Of a DNA stretch of 64,000 nt, positions 25,761 through 34,043 are shown piece after piece. The DNA comes from an uncultured Eubacteriales bacterium (GTDB lineage: Bacteria; Bacillota; Clostridia; Oscillospirales; Acutalibacteraceae). The first letter of the stretch is position 1, and each line of letters opens with the position of its first letter. The stretch spans positions 93,797 to 157,796 of the forward strand of contig OMYO01000001.1 in assembly GCA_900315285.1 (NCBI GenBank), in the 5' to 3' direction. The notes below the pieces were generated by a model. That model was not told where the DNA came from and ran no database searches. It saw only the letters and a program-made list of their open reading frames with translations. Made by a program: the position numbers and the translations under genes.

Positions 25761-26315
25761 TCAGAGAATGTAGATGTAACCCTGGAACGAGCCGCAGTAG
25801 TTGGACTCCTTTCCCTGGGTCAGCTGCTTGGTATCGAAGTACCGGCCGCTGTAGTGGGATTCGGAGACCGTAACTTTTCCGTCCTTGATCTTCTCAACGA
25901 CGGCAACATGGCCTCTTCCCCAGCAGGCAATGGCACCGAGACGCGGCTTCTTGCCGTAGTCGTAGTAGCCTTTGCTCTTGTTGTAGCCGTACCACTCATA
26001 GGCATTGCCCATGCAGAGTTTCGGCTTCTTCTGCAGGATCTCATAGGCGCGGCCGTAGGCATAGGCGGTGCAGTTCGGCATGCCGTAGCCACACTGATAA
26101 TATGCATTCTTGCTCGTATAGTAGGAGTTATTCTTCGGGGCAGTGGTGCGCGGATTGAAGTCTACAATGGCATACATAGGGTCCGGAGCGTCCTCTGCGT
26201 GGGAGCGGAGCATGGGAGCGGACATCAGCATGCCGCTGATGAGGACCAGGGCCGTGAGCACGAGGCTCAGGATTTTTCGGAGGGCGGGCTGCTTGGAAGC
26301 TAAAATAAAAATCAC
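25761..26315 (-). CDS. secreted CHAP-domain peptidoglycan hydrolase 1
   Basis: 184 residues: a signal peptide or membrane anchor (about residues 10-41), then one CHAP domain. Catalytic Cys82 lies in GMPNCTAYAYGRAYE and His136 in GHVAVVE; the ESHYSGRYFDT strand follows. CHAP enzymes cleave peptidoglycan as amidases or endopeptidases. It is paralogous to the CHAP-SH3 protein at 51 kb but ends right after the catalytic domain and lacks the SH3 module. The start is a GTG with a weak ribosome site, so the exact N-terminus is uncertain. It is monocistronic. Confidence 0.85.
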   Translation of the reverse strand: MIFILASKQPALRKILSLVLTALVLISGMLMSAPMLRSHAEDAPDPMYAIVDFNPRTTAPKNNSYYTSKNAYYQCGYGMPNCTAYAYGRAYEILQKKPKLCMGNAYEWYGYNKSKGYYDYGKKPRLGAIACWGRGHVAVVEKIKDGKVTVSESHYSGRYFDTKQLTQGKESNYCGSFQGYIYIL

Positions 26316-26332
26316 TCACTTGTGTTGGGATT

Positions 26333-26358
26333 TGTAACTTTTGTTACCGTTGCGTAAT
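26333..26358 (-). promoter_or_regulatory. possible WalR-type half-sites upstream of CHAP hydrolase 1
   Basis: On the plus strand TGTAAC-N3-TGTTAC-N5-CGTAAT lies 18 bases before the start. The last two half-sites have the 5-base spacing of the WalR (YycF) consensus TGTWAH-N5-TGTWAH with one mismatch. Orientation is opposite to the gene, so this is weaker than the box before CHAP hydrolase 2. Confidence 0.3.
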
Positions 26359-26490
26359 ATTTTATCGGAGATGGCACTCACTGTCAACCCGAGTGTCAAG
26401 ATAACGGAAAATATCCCAAAAAGTCATGCGGTCAAGAGTCAAATTTTCAGCAATAACTACATCGCCCCCGCCCATACCAAGACAAAACAA

Positions 26491-26527
26491 AGCACCCTGC
26501 CCGCCGGTTCCCCAGCAGCAGAGTGCT
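26491..26527 (-). terminator. probable terminator after purC
   Basis: AGCAC/GTGCT and CTGC/GCAG arms with one internal mismatch flank a GC-rich loop; on the minus strand it is followed by TTGTTTTG. Confidence 0.5.
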
Positions 26528-26545
26528 CTATATTTTGTTATTTTT

Positions 26546-27418
26546 TTAGTCGATGGTGTCACCGGTCAGGAGATTATAGGCCTCTTTATACTTGGCGATG
26601 GTCTTGTCAATGACATCCTGCGGAAGGTCATAGTCGCAGTCCGGATTGGCCTTCAGATAGTCACGGACAAACTGTTTGTCGAAGGACGGCTGGCCATGGC
26701 CTGCCTCGTAGCCCTCAAGCGGCCAGAAACGGCTGGAGTCCGGGGTCAGCATTTCGTCAGCGAGAACCACGTTTCCGTCCTCGTCGAGGCCGAACTCAAA
26801 CTTGGTGTCGGCAATGATGATGCCCTTGGTCAGCGCATAGTCGGCACACTTCTTATAGAGGGCCAGCGTATAGTCACGCAGCTTTGTGGCATACTCCTCG
26901 CCCTTTCCAGGGAAGGCTTTCTCCAGAACCTCAATGCTCTTCTCGTAGCTGATGTTCTCGTCGTGGTCGCCGATTTCGGCCTTGGTGCTGGGGGTGTAGA
27001 TGGCCTCCGGCAGCTTAGCGCTCTCGGTCAGGCCCTCCGGCAGCTTGATACCGCAGACGGTACCGTTCTCCTGATAGCTCTTCCAGCCGCTTCCGGTAAT
27101 ATAGCCACGGACAATGCACTCAATGGGAAGCATGGTGAGCTTCTTGCAGAGCATGCTGTTGCCGTCGAACTCCGGCTTGCGGAAATACTCGGGCATGTCG
27201 TTCACGTCGACGCTGAGCATGTGGTTCGGCATCATGTCCTTGGTGTAGTCAAACCAGAACTTGGACATCTGAGTGAGGACCGTGCCCTTCTTCGTGACCT
27301 GGTTCTTCAGGATGACGTCAAAGGCGGAGATGCGGTCGGTGGCGACCATGATGAGCGCGTCGCCAATATCATAGATTTCGCGGACTTTTCCCTCTTTGAC
27401 CGGTTTGTATTCTTTCAT
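26546..27418 (-). CDS. purC: phosphoribosylaminoimidazole-succinocarboxamide synthase
   Basis: 290 residues of SAICAR synthetase, which joins aspartate to CAIR in purine synthesis. Motifs: KEGKVREIYDIGD at 8-20, TDRISAFDV near 28, CIVRGYITGSGWKSY near 103, IADTKFEFG near 202 and TPDSSRFWP near 225. The length matches the longer, eukaryote/archaea-like PurC form rather than the 240-residue Bacillus form. No other purine gene is near. A GGAGG site precedes the ATG. Confidence 0.95.
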   Translation of the reverse strand: MKEYKPVKEGKVREIYDIGDALIMVATDRISAFDVILKNQVTKKGTVLTQMSKFWFDYTKDMMPNHMLSVDVNDMPEYFRKPEFDGNSMLCKKLTMLPIECIVRGYITGSGWKSYQENGTVCGIKLPEGLTESAKLPEAIYTPSTKAEIGDHDENISYEKSIEVLEKAFPGKGEEYATKLRDYTLALYKKCADYALTKGIIIADTKFEFGLDEDGNVVLADEMLTPDSSRFWPLEGYEAGHGQPSFDKQFVRDYLKANPDCDYDLPQDVIDKTIAKYKEAYNLLTGDTID

Positions 27419-27503
27419 GAGAAGCCTCCTGGAAATTTCACATATGGAAAAATTTGCATAGAGTATACCATATTACGAATAAAATTTACAGGGTGTGGGC
27501 GAT

Positions 27504-27938
27504 TTACTCCAGGATCCCGTCAAACTTTTTGTCCTCATAATACTGGATGTCCAACGGCGCCAGAGCCTTTTCCGTTCCGGGAATGTCGTTGGTCTTGATG
27601 GCGATGGACGCACCCTGATCCCCTGTGGAGAGCCCATACATGTAGACCACATTGATTCCCGCGTCGGCAATGGCGTTCAGCACCGAGCTGAGACTTCCCA
27701 CCGTGTGCGGTATGTTGATGGCGATAATGTCCACCAATTTGCTAGAGATGCCGTTGTCATGCAGCACCTTCTGTGCCTTCTCATTGTCACTGACAATGGT
27801 GCGGAGGACGCCGTAATCCTTCGTGTCCGCCAGGGAGGCGGAAATTACATTGATGTCGGCTTCCTTTAGAAGGTTGAACACCTGCTGGAGGCGTCCCTCC
27901 TTGTTCTCCAGGAAGACACTGAGCTGTTTGACTGCCAT
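27504..27938 (-). CDS. tandem ACT-domain protein
   Basis: 144 residues made of two ACT domains: KQLSVFLENKEGRLQQVFNLLKEADINVISASLAD (about 4-38) and DIIAINIPHTVGSLSSVLNAIADAGINVVYMYGLS (about 70-104). Such small two-ACT proteins lie next to phenylacetate-CoA ligase genes in many anaerobes and probably sense an amino or aryl acid. It starts 14 bases after the ligase gene with a GAGGAGGAG site and is co-transcribed with it. Confidence 0.88.
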   Translation of the reverse strand: MAVKQLSVFLENKEGRLQQVFNLLKEADINVISASLADTKDYGVLRTIVSDNEKAQKVLHDNGISSKLVDIIAINIPHTVGSLSSVLNAIADAGINVVYMYGLSTGDQGASIAIKTNDIPGTEKALAPLDIQYYEDKKFDGILE

Positions 27939-27952
27939 ATTTCCTCTCCTCC

Positions 27953-29254
27953 TCAGTCGTAAAGATGTCTCTTGTCCAGGACGTGCTTCGTCTTGCCCTG
28001 GCTGTGCTCCAGCGTGTTGGGCTCTACCAGACGGATCTTGGCGTTGAGGCCGATGGCGCTGCGCAGCTTGTCATGGACTTTCTTGGTAAGATCCTCCAGA
28101 GCTCCGATTTCGTCGGAGAAGAAGCGGTCCTCCACCTCGACGGCCACCTCGAGGGTGTCGGAGTTGTCGACACGATCCACAGTCATGAAGTAGTTCGGGG
28201 TTATGCCATCCACATTGAGGAGTGCTGCCTCGACCTGGGACGGGAAGACGTTGACGCCGCGGATGATGAGCATGTCGTCAGAACGGCCCTTGAAGCGCTG
28301 GATGCGGGCCGTGGTGCGTCCGCAGTCACACTTGTCATACTCGAGGTTTGTGACATCCTTCGTGCGGTAGCGTATCATGGGGAAGCCCTCTTTTGTGAGG
28401 GTCGTAATGACGAGCTCGCCCTCGGAGCCCTCCGGCAGCTGTTCGCCGGTCTCCGGGTTGATGACCTCCGGGAGGAAGTGATCCTCCTGGATGTGGAGGC
28501 CGCGGTGGAACTCACAGTCCGTGGCGACGCCGGGGCCGGCAATTTCGGTGAGACCGTAGATGTCGAAGGCCTTCAGGTGGAGGCGACGCTCCAGCTGGTC
28601 CCGCATTTCGTCCGTCCAGGGCTCAGCGCCGCAGACAGCAGCCTTTAACTTGACCTGATCAATTTTACCAGACTTCTCCAGTTCCTCTGCCACATGCAGA
28701 AGATAGGAAGGCGTGCAGGCAATGGCGGTGGCGCCACAGTCGATCATCATATTGATGATTTTCTCGGTGCTGCCGGTGCCCATGGGGATGACGAGGGCAC
28801 CAATTTTCTCTGCGCCATAGTGGGCGCCGAGACCGCCGGTGAACAGGCCGTAGCCGTAGCCCACCTGCATGATATCATTCTTCGTAATTCCCGCCATGGT
28901 GAGGCCCCTGGCCACACACTCAGCCCAAATATCAATGTCCCGGCGGGTATAGACAGCAATTTTCGGTTTGCCGGTGGTGCCGCTGGAGGACTGCAGCCGG
29001 ACACACTCGGAGAGCGGAACGGCGGCGAGGCCAAACGGGTAGGTCTCCCGGAGGTCCTCATACGTGGTGAATGGGAGTTTGGACAGGTCGTCTACCCCGC
29101 GGATATCGCCGGGCTCCAGACCCACCTCCTGCATTTTCTTGCGGTAGTACGGCACATTGTAGTAGACGTGGTTCACCTGCTTCACGAGCCGTGCGTCCTG
29201 CAGTTTGCGGAGCTCTTCCCGGGGCATACACTCTTTCGTCTCATTCCATATCAT
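27953..29254 (-). CDS. paaK: phenylacetate-CoA ligase family protein
   Basis: 433 residues of the adenylate-forming superfamily. The phosphate-binding loop is LQSSSGTTGKPKIAVYTRRD near 91-110. YGLTEIAGPG near 238 and YRTKDVT near 305 are adenylation core motifs, and the C-terminal domain starts near RIQRFKGRSDDMLIIRGVNVFPSQVE. It activates phenylacetate or related aryl acids to CoA thioesters. The usual partner, indolepyruvate ferredoxin oxidoreductase, is not in the window. The ATG used has an AAAGGAG site; an earlier ATG overlaps the upstream stop. Confidence 0.88.
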   Translation of the reverse strand: MIWNETKECMPREELRKLQDARLVKQVNHVYYNVPYYRKKMQEVGLEPGDIRGVDDLSKLPFTTYEDLRETYPFGLAAVPLSECVRLQSSSGTTGKPKIAVYTRRDIDIWAECVARGLTMAGITKNDIMQVGYGYGLFTGGLGAHYGAEKIGALVIPMGTGSTEKIINMMIDCGATAIACTPSYLLHVAEELEKSGKIDQVKLKAAVCGAEPWTDEMRDQLERRLHLKAFDIYGLTEIAGPGVATDCEFHRGLHIQEDHFLPEVINPETGEQLPEGSEGELVITTLTKEGFPMIRYRTKDVTNLEYDKCDCGRTTARIQRFKGRSDDMLIIRGVNVFPSQVEAALLNVDGITPNYFMTVDRVDNSDTLEVAVEVEDRFFSDEIGALEDLTKKVHDKLRSAIGLNAKIRLVEPNTLEHSQGKTKHVLDKRHLYD

Positions 29255-29277
29255 TGGACGGTCTCCTTTAAAAGTCA

Positions 29278-30021
29278 TTAGGATTTTTCAAGATACGCAT
29301 TCCGGAGGCGATGGACGTCCTTTCCGCTCACACCGACCGTATTGGTGAGATAGGAGTCCATACCGCCGTAGCGGATGTCAATAAAACGGAGCAGCGCCTG
29401 GAAGCTGGGCTCACTGACGACCGAGCTTCCAAAGTACTCATTACTGATTCGGTAATCCGAGAGGATGGTGTCCTCTCCGGCGCCGAGCGCCGACAGTATG
29501 AGGGCGGAGACAAAGCCGGCCTGGTCACAGCCGTCGGTATCATGAAAAAGAACGGGTCTGCCGTCTGCCTGCAGAAGTGCCTGAAAGACCTTTGCAAAGG
29601 ACTTCTGGTTCTCCGGGTCCGTGGCAAGTCGAACACGGTTCACAGGGCAGGAGATGATTCTGGCGCCCTTTACCGCCGGGTCTGGATGCGCTTCCGCCTC
29701 CGAAAGTGGCCGCAGGTCGATAATGCAGCTAATGTGGTATTCATGCTGCAGGTCGTCCAGGTCACTCTCCGACGCGTCACAGAGCGCACCGCTCCGGAAA
29801 AGCGTCCGACTCTTGATATGCCGGCCGTCCTCCACAACGTAGTTGCCAAGTCCTCTGGCATTTTTCAGCTGCTCCATGCCCATGCTCTGGGTGTCAAACG
29901 AGATGGTCCAGCAGCTGCCGGAGTCACACACCGACTCGTCGTCCGAGTGGGCAAAGGCCGCTGCAGGAAATGCCGTAATGACAACCAGCAGTGCCAGAAC
30001 AATGGCCGACAGTTTTTTCAT
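29278..30021 (-). CDS. secreted pseudophosphatase, divergent Y_phosphatase3 paralogue (copy 5)
   Basis: 247 residues with a signal peptide (MKKLSAIVLALLVV..., cleavage near AAAFA at 24). The family N-motif survives as LKNARGLGNYVVEDGR near 52-67, and IIDLRPLSEAE and the C-terminal RLRNAYLEK align with the other copies. The P-loop, HC.xGKDRxG elsewhere, reads HDTDGCDQAG here: catalytic Cys is Asp161 and catalytic Arg is Gln167. It cannot use the cysteine mechanism. The frame is intact with a GGGAGAG site, so it may be a binding protein. It lies just upstream of the PaaK-type gene. Confidence 0.82.
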   Translation of the reverse strand: MKKLSAIVLALLVVITAFPAAAFAHSDDESVCDSGSCWTISFDTQSMGMEQLKNARGLGNYVVEDGRHIKSRTLFRSGALCDASESDLDDLQHEYHISCIIDLRPLSEAEAHPDPAVKGARIISCPVNRVRLATDPENQKSFAKVFQALLQADGRPVLFHDTDGCDQAGFVSALILSALGAGEDTILSDYRISNEYFGSSVVSEPSFQALLRFIDIRYGGMDSYLTNTVGVSGKDVHRLRNAYLEKS

Positions 30022-30127
30022 GATACTCTCCCTTTTCCGTTCTATACAAAATTGTAAACTTGATATTTCAAAAACTCAACACAATGATAAAATATATTCA
30101 TGCAATACGATCAGGAGGACAGCAAGA

Positions 30128-31201
30128 ATGATCACAGAAGAGGAATACCTGTATCTGCAGGCACTCGACGAGAACAGCACATTCAAGTCCGTGACCGGTG
30201 TGCCCGCAAACGACCCGCGTCTGGAGATGAACAGCGAGGTCATTGACGGGTTCAAGGTGTCATTGGGCGTGCTCATGGAATATAGAGGAAGTGAATCGCA
30301 CATCGTCATACCGGACTATGTGCAGTCCATTGATGAGTTCGCATTTGACGACGAATGCTCCTCCGTGACCTCCATCTATGTGCCGGACACCGTAACATCC
30401 ATAAGCCGCGGTGCCTTTGAGGGCTGTCCAAACCTGGAGGAAGTCCGCCTCCCCGAGGGGCTGTCAACCATTGAGACCTGCACGTTCAGTGACTGTACCG
30501 CGCTGCGTTCTGTCAACATTCCAGACTCAGTGCGCACCATTGGGGAATGTGCGTTCTCCGGCTGTACGAGTCTCTCCTCCATTGCCATTCCGGACGGGGT
30601 CACGAAAATTGAGAATGCCGCCTTCTTCGGCTGCAGCTCTCTGACCAAGTTCACCCTCCCCTCCTCCCTCGAGTCCATTGGAAAGTATGTCTTCAAGGAC
30701 TGCCCGGAGCTCGCCAATGGGGATGGCTACGTGGAAATTGGCCACATAATATATGACTATTTTGGCGATTCACCCGTTCAGAGAATCCCCGGGGACGTGG
30801 TCCGCATGGACGACGACATCTATGACGACATTGATCTCACGTCGCTCCACTGTCAGGTCCGCCAAATCCCCGACTTTTCCACGGAACTCTCCCATCTCGC
30901 CGCCCGAACCTATCTGGTCACAAAAGACGAGTATTCCTCCGAGGAGAGTAAGGCGTGGAATGAGTATATTGACCAGGAAAAGGAATCTATCCTGAAGGAG
31001 TGCGTTGAGCGGGACGACGACAGGGCTCTGCGTGGTCTCACGGACACCGTGGACTTCACGGAAAAATTTATCAACGGCGCCATAGAAAACATCTCCAGCA
31101 GCAGCCAGACCTCCATCATGGCCATCCTGCTGGACTATCGGAACCGCCACTTTCTGACCGGCGGTCTGGGACTCGGCGAACTGGACTCCCTGAAGCTGTA
31201 A
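30128..31201 (+). CDS. BspA-type leucine-rich-repeat protein
   Basis: 357 residues from the ATG after a CAGGAGG site; a longer frame overlaps the divergent gene and has no support. Residues about 60-200 hold five to six LRR_5 units of the pattern VPDTVTSISRGAFEGC and IPDGVTKIENAAFFGC, each 23 residues. The C-terminal 140 residues are acidic and helical with no repeats. There is no signal peptide or anchor, which is unusual since many BspA-like proteins are surface adhesins. It may be cytoplasmic or exported by another route. Confidence 0.82.
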   Translation: MITEEEYLYLQALDENSTFKSVTGVPANDPRLEMNSEVIDGFKVSLGVLMEYRGSESHIVIPDYVQSIDEFAFDDECSSVTSIYVPDTVTSISRGAFEGCPNLEEVRLPEGLSTIETCTFSDCTALRSVNIPDSVRTIGECAFSGCTSLSSIAIPDGVTKIENAAFFGCSSLTKFTLPSSLESIGKYVFKDCPELANGDGYVEIGHIIYDYFGDSPVQRIPGDVVRMDDDIYDDIDLTSLHCQVRQIPDFSTELSHLAARTYLVTKDEYSSEESKAWNEYIDQEKESILKECVERDDDRALRGLTDTVDFTEKFINGAIENISSSSQTSIMAILLDYRNRHFLTGGLGLGELDSLKL

Positions 31202-31276
31202 TGCGCTTGCAAATCCCGCGTGAATTTAGTACATTAGATGGGTACAATAATCCTATTTGAAGGAGTAATTAATCTT

Positions 31277-31498
31277 ATGGCGAAATCTGAATTTAAATAT
31301 GAGGTCACCGAAAAAATCGGCGTTCTCGGAGAGAATCCCCGCGGCTGGACCAAAGAGCTCAACATGATCTCCTGGAACGAGGGCAAACCGAAGTATGACA
31401 TCCGCGAATGGTCTCCGGACCATACCCGCATGGGCAAGGGCGTCACCCTCAATGACGAGGAAATGGACGCCCTGAAGGAGCTCATTGAGAATCTGTAA
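31277..31498 (+). CDS. YdbC/PC4-family single-stranded DNA-binding protein
   Basis: 73 residues of the YdbC family, the bacterial counterpart of the eukaryotic PC4 transcription coactivator. The strand pattern FKYEVTEKIGVL ... WTKELNMISWNEGKPKYDIREWSPDHTRMGKGVTLNDEEMDAL matches closely. The Lactococcus YdbC binds single-stranded DNA and RNA as a dimer. The GAAGGAG site lies 11 bases before the ATG. Stand-alone gene with its own terminator. Confidence 0.9.
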   Translation: MAKSEFKYEVTEKIGVLGENPRGWTKELNMISWNEGKPKYDIREWSPDHTRMGKGVTLNDEEMDALKELIENL

Positions 31499-31520
31499 AA
31501 TAATAGAATAATAAAGAAAG

Positions 31521-31566
31521 CAGGCATGTCTGCGGTGTGGGTACCGGAACATGCCTGTTTTTGTTT
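31521..31566 (+). terminator. intrinsic terminator after the YdbC/PC4 gene
   Basis: A 9-bp perfect stem (CAGGCATGT / ACATGCCTG) around a 19-base loop, followed by TTTTTGTTTT. Confidence 0.7.
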
Positions 31567-31623
31567 TATTGGGGGGATTCGCCTTTCTTATTCCTCTTGT
31601 ACGAATGATTTTCCATAAAGAAA

Positions 31624-31660
31624 AAGCGTGCTGCAAATCACAAAGATTTACAACACGCTT
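31624..31660 (-). terminator. intrinsic terminator after the repeat protein
   Basis: AAGCGTGTTG / CAGCACGCTT with an inner AAATC/GATTT pair, followed on the minus strand by TTTCTTT. Confidence 0.75.
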
Positions 31661-31696
31661 AATCACTTGTTGGACTGTTTTCTGAGGTATCAGAAA

Positions 31697-33958
31697 TTAG
31701 TCAAGCACTGCAAGGAAGAGTGCATCAAGATAAAGTAATGCACCTACTGCCTTAGCAATAGCTTCCTTCCGATTAATATCCGAAATCGTGAAAGCGACAA
31801 CAGAGCCAATCGGAAGCGGATCAAGGATGCCAAAGACTAAGCTGAATACCCATGCAAGAAGATCACCAAGAACACTGAAAGCTGTAAACAGAACCACGCC
31901 AACGAAAACGATGGCAGAATTGAGAGTGAATACGCCCCAGAGCAGGAGTTCAGCAACCATCAGACCAATTGCCGGAAGGACAGTGAGAACACCAAGAACC
32001 GGGTTGGTAAGAAGGACACCGAGCCAAATGAATAAGGTGAAGAGCATTCTTACAAGAGTGCTGATGATACCAGTACCAAGAAGGACACTGAGTATCGGAG
32101 CAAGCAGCGGCAGAAGCGGAAGAGCGAGTGCCGCAAGAATCCAAGGCAGAGCAAGTGCTCCAAGAAGGAACGGAAGGCTTGCAAGCAGGCCAGCAATGAA
32201 GCCAAGGACCGGAAGAGCTGCAACAAACGGAAGTGCGAGTGCTCCAAGGATCAGAGGCAGTGCAAGCGCTCCAAGAAGAAGCGGGAGCAGAGCCATAGTG
32301 GCAAGAGCAAGACCAGCAAGGAATGCCGGGATGGCGTTGAGAGCGCCGAGTGCAAATGCTACCGGAATGAGGCCAGCCTTAAGTGCTGCAAGTGCAAGCG
32401 CTCCAAGAAGAAGCGGAACAAGAACTGCATTTGCAAGAGCAAGACCAGCAAGGAATGCCGGGATGGCGTTAGCAAGAGCGCCAAGTACAAATGCTACTGG
32501 AATGAGGCCAGCATTAAGTGCTGCAAGTGCAAGCGGTACTACGTGACCAGCAAACCATGCAAGCGGAAGGCCAATTGCAAGTGCTTTCAGAAGGTTTCCG
32601 ATGAGCGGAAGCAGAACAACATTTGCAAGAGTGAGACCGGCAATAAATGCCGCCGGGATGCCAAGAGCACCGATCAGAGCCGGAACTACATGGCCGAGAA
32701 CCCAAGCTGTAATAACAGCAGGGATCATAGAAGCCTGTCCAAGAAGGAAGGCAAGCGGGAGAGCTTTCAGTGCTTTCGCCAGCATCTTGGCAAGGGGAAG
32801 ACCTACGAGTGCTGCACCGGTAAGAGCTGCCGGGAGTATGGTCAGAAGGTTGCCGAGCACAAGAGCTGCGGGGATAGCCTTAAGTGCATCGCCAAGCAGC
32901 TTAAGAAGCGGAAGTGCTGCAAGGGTGGCACCGGTAAGGGCTGCCGGGAGTGCATTGAGAGCGGCTCCAGTAAGGGCTGCCGGAAGAGCGTTCAGAGCAG
33001 CTCCGAAAAGAGCGGCCGGAAGAGCGTTCAGGGCTGCTCCGAGAAGAGCGGCCGGGAGGGCAGTCAGGGCGCTGCCGGTGAGGGCAGCAGGGATGGCGTT
33101 GAGTGCGCCGCCAAGAAGCGCAGCCGGAAGAGCATTGAGTGCTCCGCCGAGAAGAGCTGCCGGAAGGGCAGTAAGAGCGCTGCCTACGAGAGCAGCGGGA
33201 ATGGCGTTGAGAGCGCCGCCGACAAGAGCTGCCGGAAGAGCTGTCAGAGCGCTGCCGACAAGAGCTGCCGGAAGAGCATTTAGAGCGCCGCCGACGAGGG
33301 CTGCCGGAAGAGCAGTGAGTCCACCGCCAACAAGAGCTGCAGGAAGAGCAGCAAGGCCGCCGCCTACAACAGCTGCCGGAAGAGCAGCGAGTCCGCCGCC
33401 GACAACGGCTGCGGGAAGAGCGGCAAGCGTACCGCCGACAAGGGCGGCAGGAATGGCGTTAAGAACACCGCCACCGATAACTGCTACCGGAAGGATAACA
33501 GCGGGAACCTGGGCTTTGAGCAGATCATCAATGGGTGTCACCTCATTGGTGTTGTCTACAGCTGACTCGTCCGAGCCGACCATAGTCCAGACCGTGGTGG
33601 TCTTCTTATAAGTGGTCTCTTTGCCAGAATCATCAGTCGTCGTGAGGGTCTCCACATCCTGGGTCTTAGACTGGATGGTCGGGTTACCGTCTGGGGTGAC
33701 CTTGTACTGAGGATTAAGTTTGTCATAATCCTGCTGGGAAACCTCCTGAGCGACAGGTCCTGTTGCGGAAGAAACAAGGACCGTTTCCTTCGGGGAATCC
33801 GGAGTAATGCTTGTGACATTATCCGCCGCGAAGGCATTCATGGAGTTAAATCCTAATACAGCAACCAGTGCGACAACAGCCATAACGACTGCCGTGAACA
33901 GGCTGCGGATTTTTCCGTTGATTCTTCTCCTTTCCGCGTAGTCTTTGGAAAGCTCCAA
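31697..33958 (-). CDS. secreted hydrophobic 12-residue-repeat protein, unknown function
   Basis: 753 residues; I do not recognise the family. The TTG start lies eight bases after an AAAAAGGAG site; an in-frame GTG three codons upstream overlaps that site. Order: a signal peptide ending near NAFA, a polar Thr/Asp/Lys-rich domain of about 110 residues, then 15 tandem repeats of A(L/I)PAALxGxALx, then about 400 residues of degenerate hydrophobic repeats rich in Ala, Leu, Gly and Pro (LLGALALP, AIPAFLAGLALA), and a short charged tail (SDINRKEAIAKAV). Charged residues are nearly absent from the repeat array, so membrane insertion or a hydrophobic assembly is likely. It has its own promoter and terminator. 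Role unknown. Confidence 0.8.
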   Translation of the reverse strand: MELSKDYAERRRINGKIRSLFTAVVMAVVALVAVLGFNSMNAFAADNVTSITPDSPKETVLVSSATGPVAQEVSQQDYDKLNPQYKVTPDGNPTIQSKTQDVETLTTTDDSGKETTYKKTTTVWTMVGSDESAVDNTNEVTPIDDLLKAQVPAVILPVAVIGGGVLNAIPAALVGGTLAALPAAVVGGGLAALPAAVVGGGLAALPAALVGGGLTALPAALVGGALNALPAALVGSALTALPAALVGGALNAIPAALVGSALTALPAALLGGALNALPAALLGGALNAIPAALTGSALTALPAALLGAALNALPAALFGAALNALPAALTGAALNALPAALTGATLAALPLLKLLGDALKAIPAALVLGNLLTILPAALTGAALVGLPLAKMLAKALKALPLAFLLGQASMIPAVITAWVLGHVVPALIGALGIPAAFIAGLTLANVVLLPLIGNLLKALAIGLPLAWFAGHVVPLALAALNAGLIPVAFVLGALANAIPAFLAGLALANAVLVPLLLGALALAALKAGLIPVAFALGALNAIPAFLAGLALATMALLPLLLGALALPLILGALALPFVAALPVLGFIAGLLASLPFLLGALALPWILAALALPLLPLLAPILSVLLGTGIISTLVRMLFTLFIWLGVLLTNPVLGVLTVLPAIGLMVAELLLWGVFTLNSAIVFVGVVLFTAFSVLGDLLAWVFSLVFGILDPLPIGSVVAFTISDINRKEAIAKAVGALLYLDALFLAVLD
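32918..33457 (-). repeat. 15 tandem 36-bp coding repeats
   Basis: Fifteen units of exactly 36 bases encode 12 residues each, without insertion or deletion. Consensus is A(L/I)PAA(L/V)(V/L/T/F)G(G/S/A)(A/G/T)L(N/T/A). Alternation of N-ending and T-ending units in the middle suggests that duplication sometimes involved unit pairs. Beyond this block the pattern continues in degenerate form. Confidence 0.9.
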
Positions 33959-34014
33959 GACTATCACTCCTTTTTCCTAATTTCCATAACAATCCGCTTT
34001 TGTAATGGATAATT

Positions 34015-34043
34015 AGAATATTAATCGGGGGTGATTTTGCCAA
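34015..34043 (-). promoter_or_regulatory. promoter of the repeat protein
   Basis: On the minus strand TTGGCA and TATTCT are spaced by 17 bases; the transcript would start about 50 bases before the TTG codon. The remaining gap up to 34253 is AT-rich and shows no gene or clear repeat. Confidence 0.55.

Noticed and set aside
32918..33457. CRISPR array
   Set aside because: The 36-bp repeats are contiguous, without spacers, and encode a protein repeat in frame.
32543..33611. Two long plus-strand open frames (246 and 336 codons) opposite the hydrophobic repeat gene
   Set aside because: The 36-bp repeat is a multiple of three, so any frame without a stop in one unit stays open through the array. 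The products are Arg/Ser/Lys-rich low complexity with no ribosome site. The minus frame has a signal peptide, promoter and terminator.
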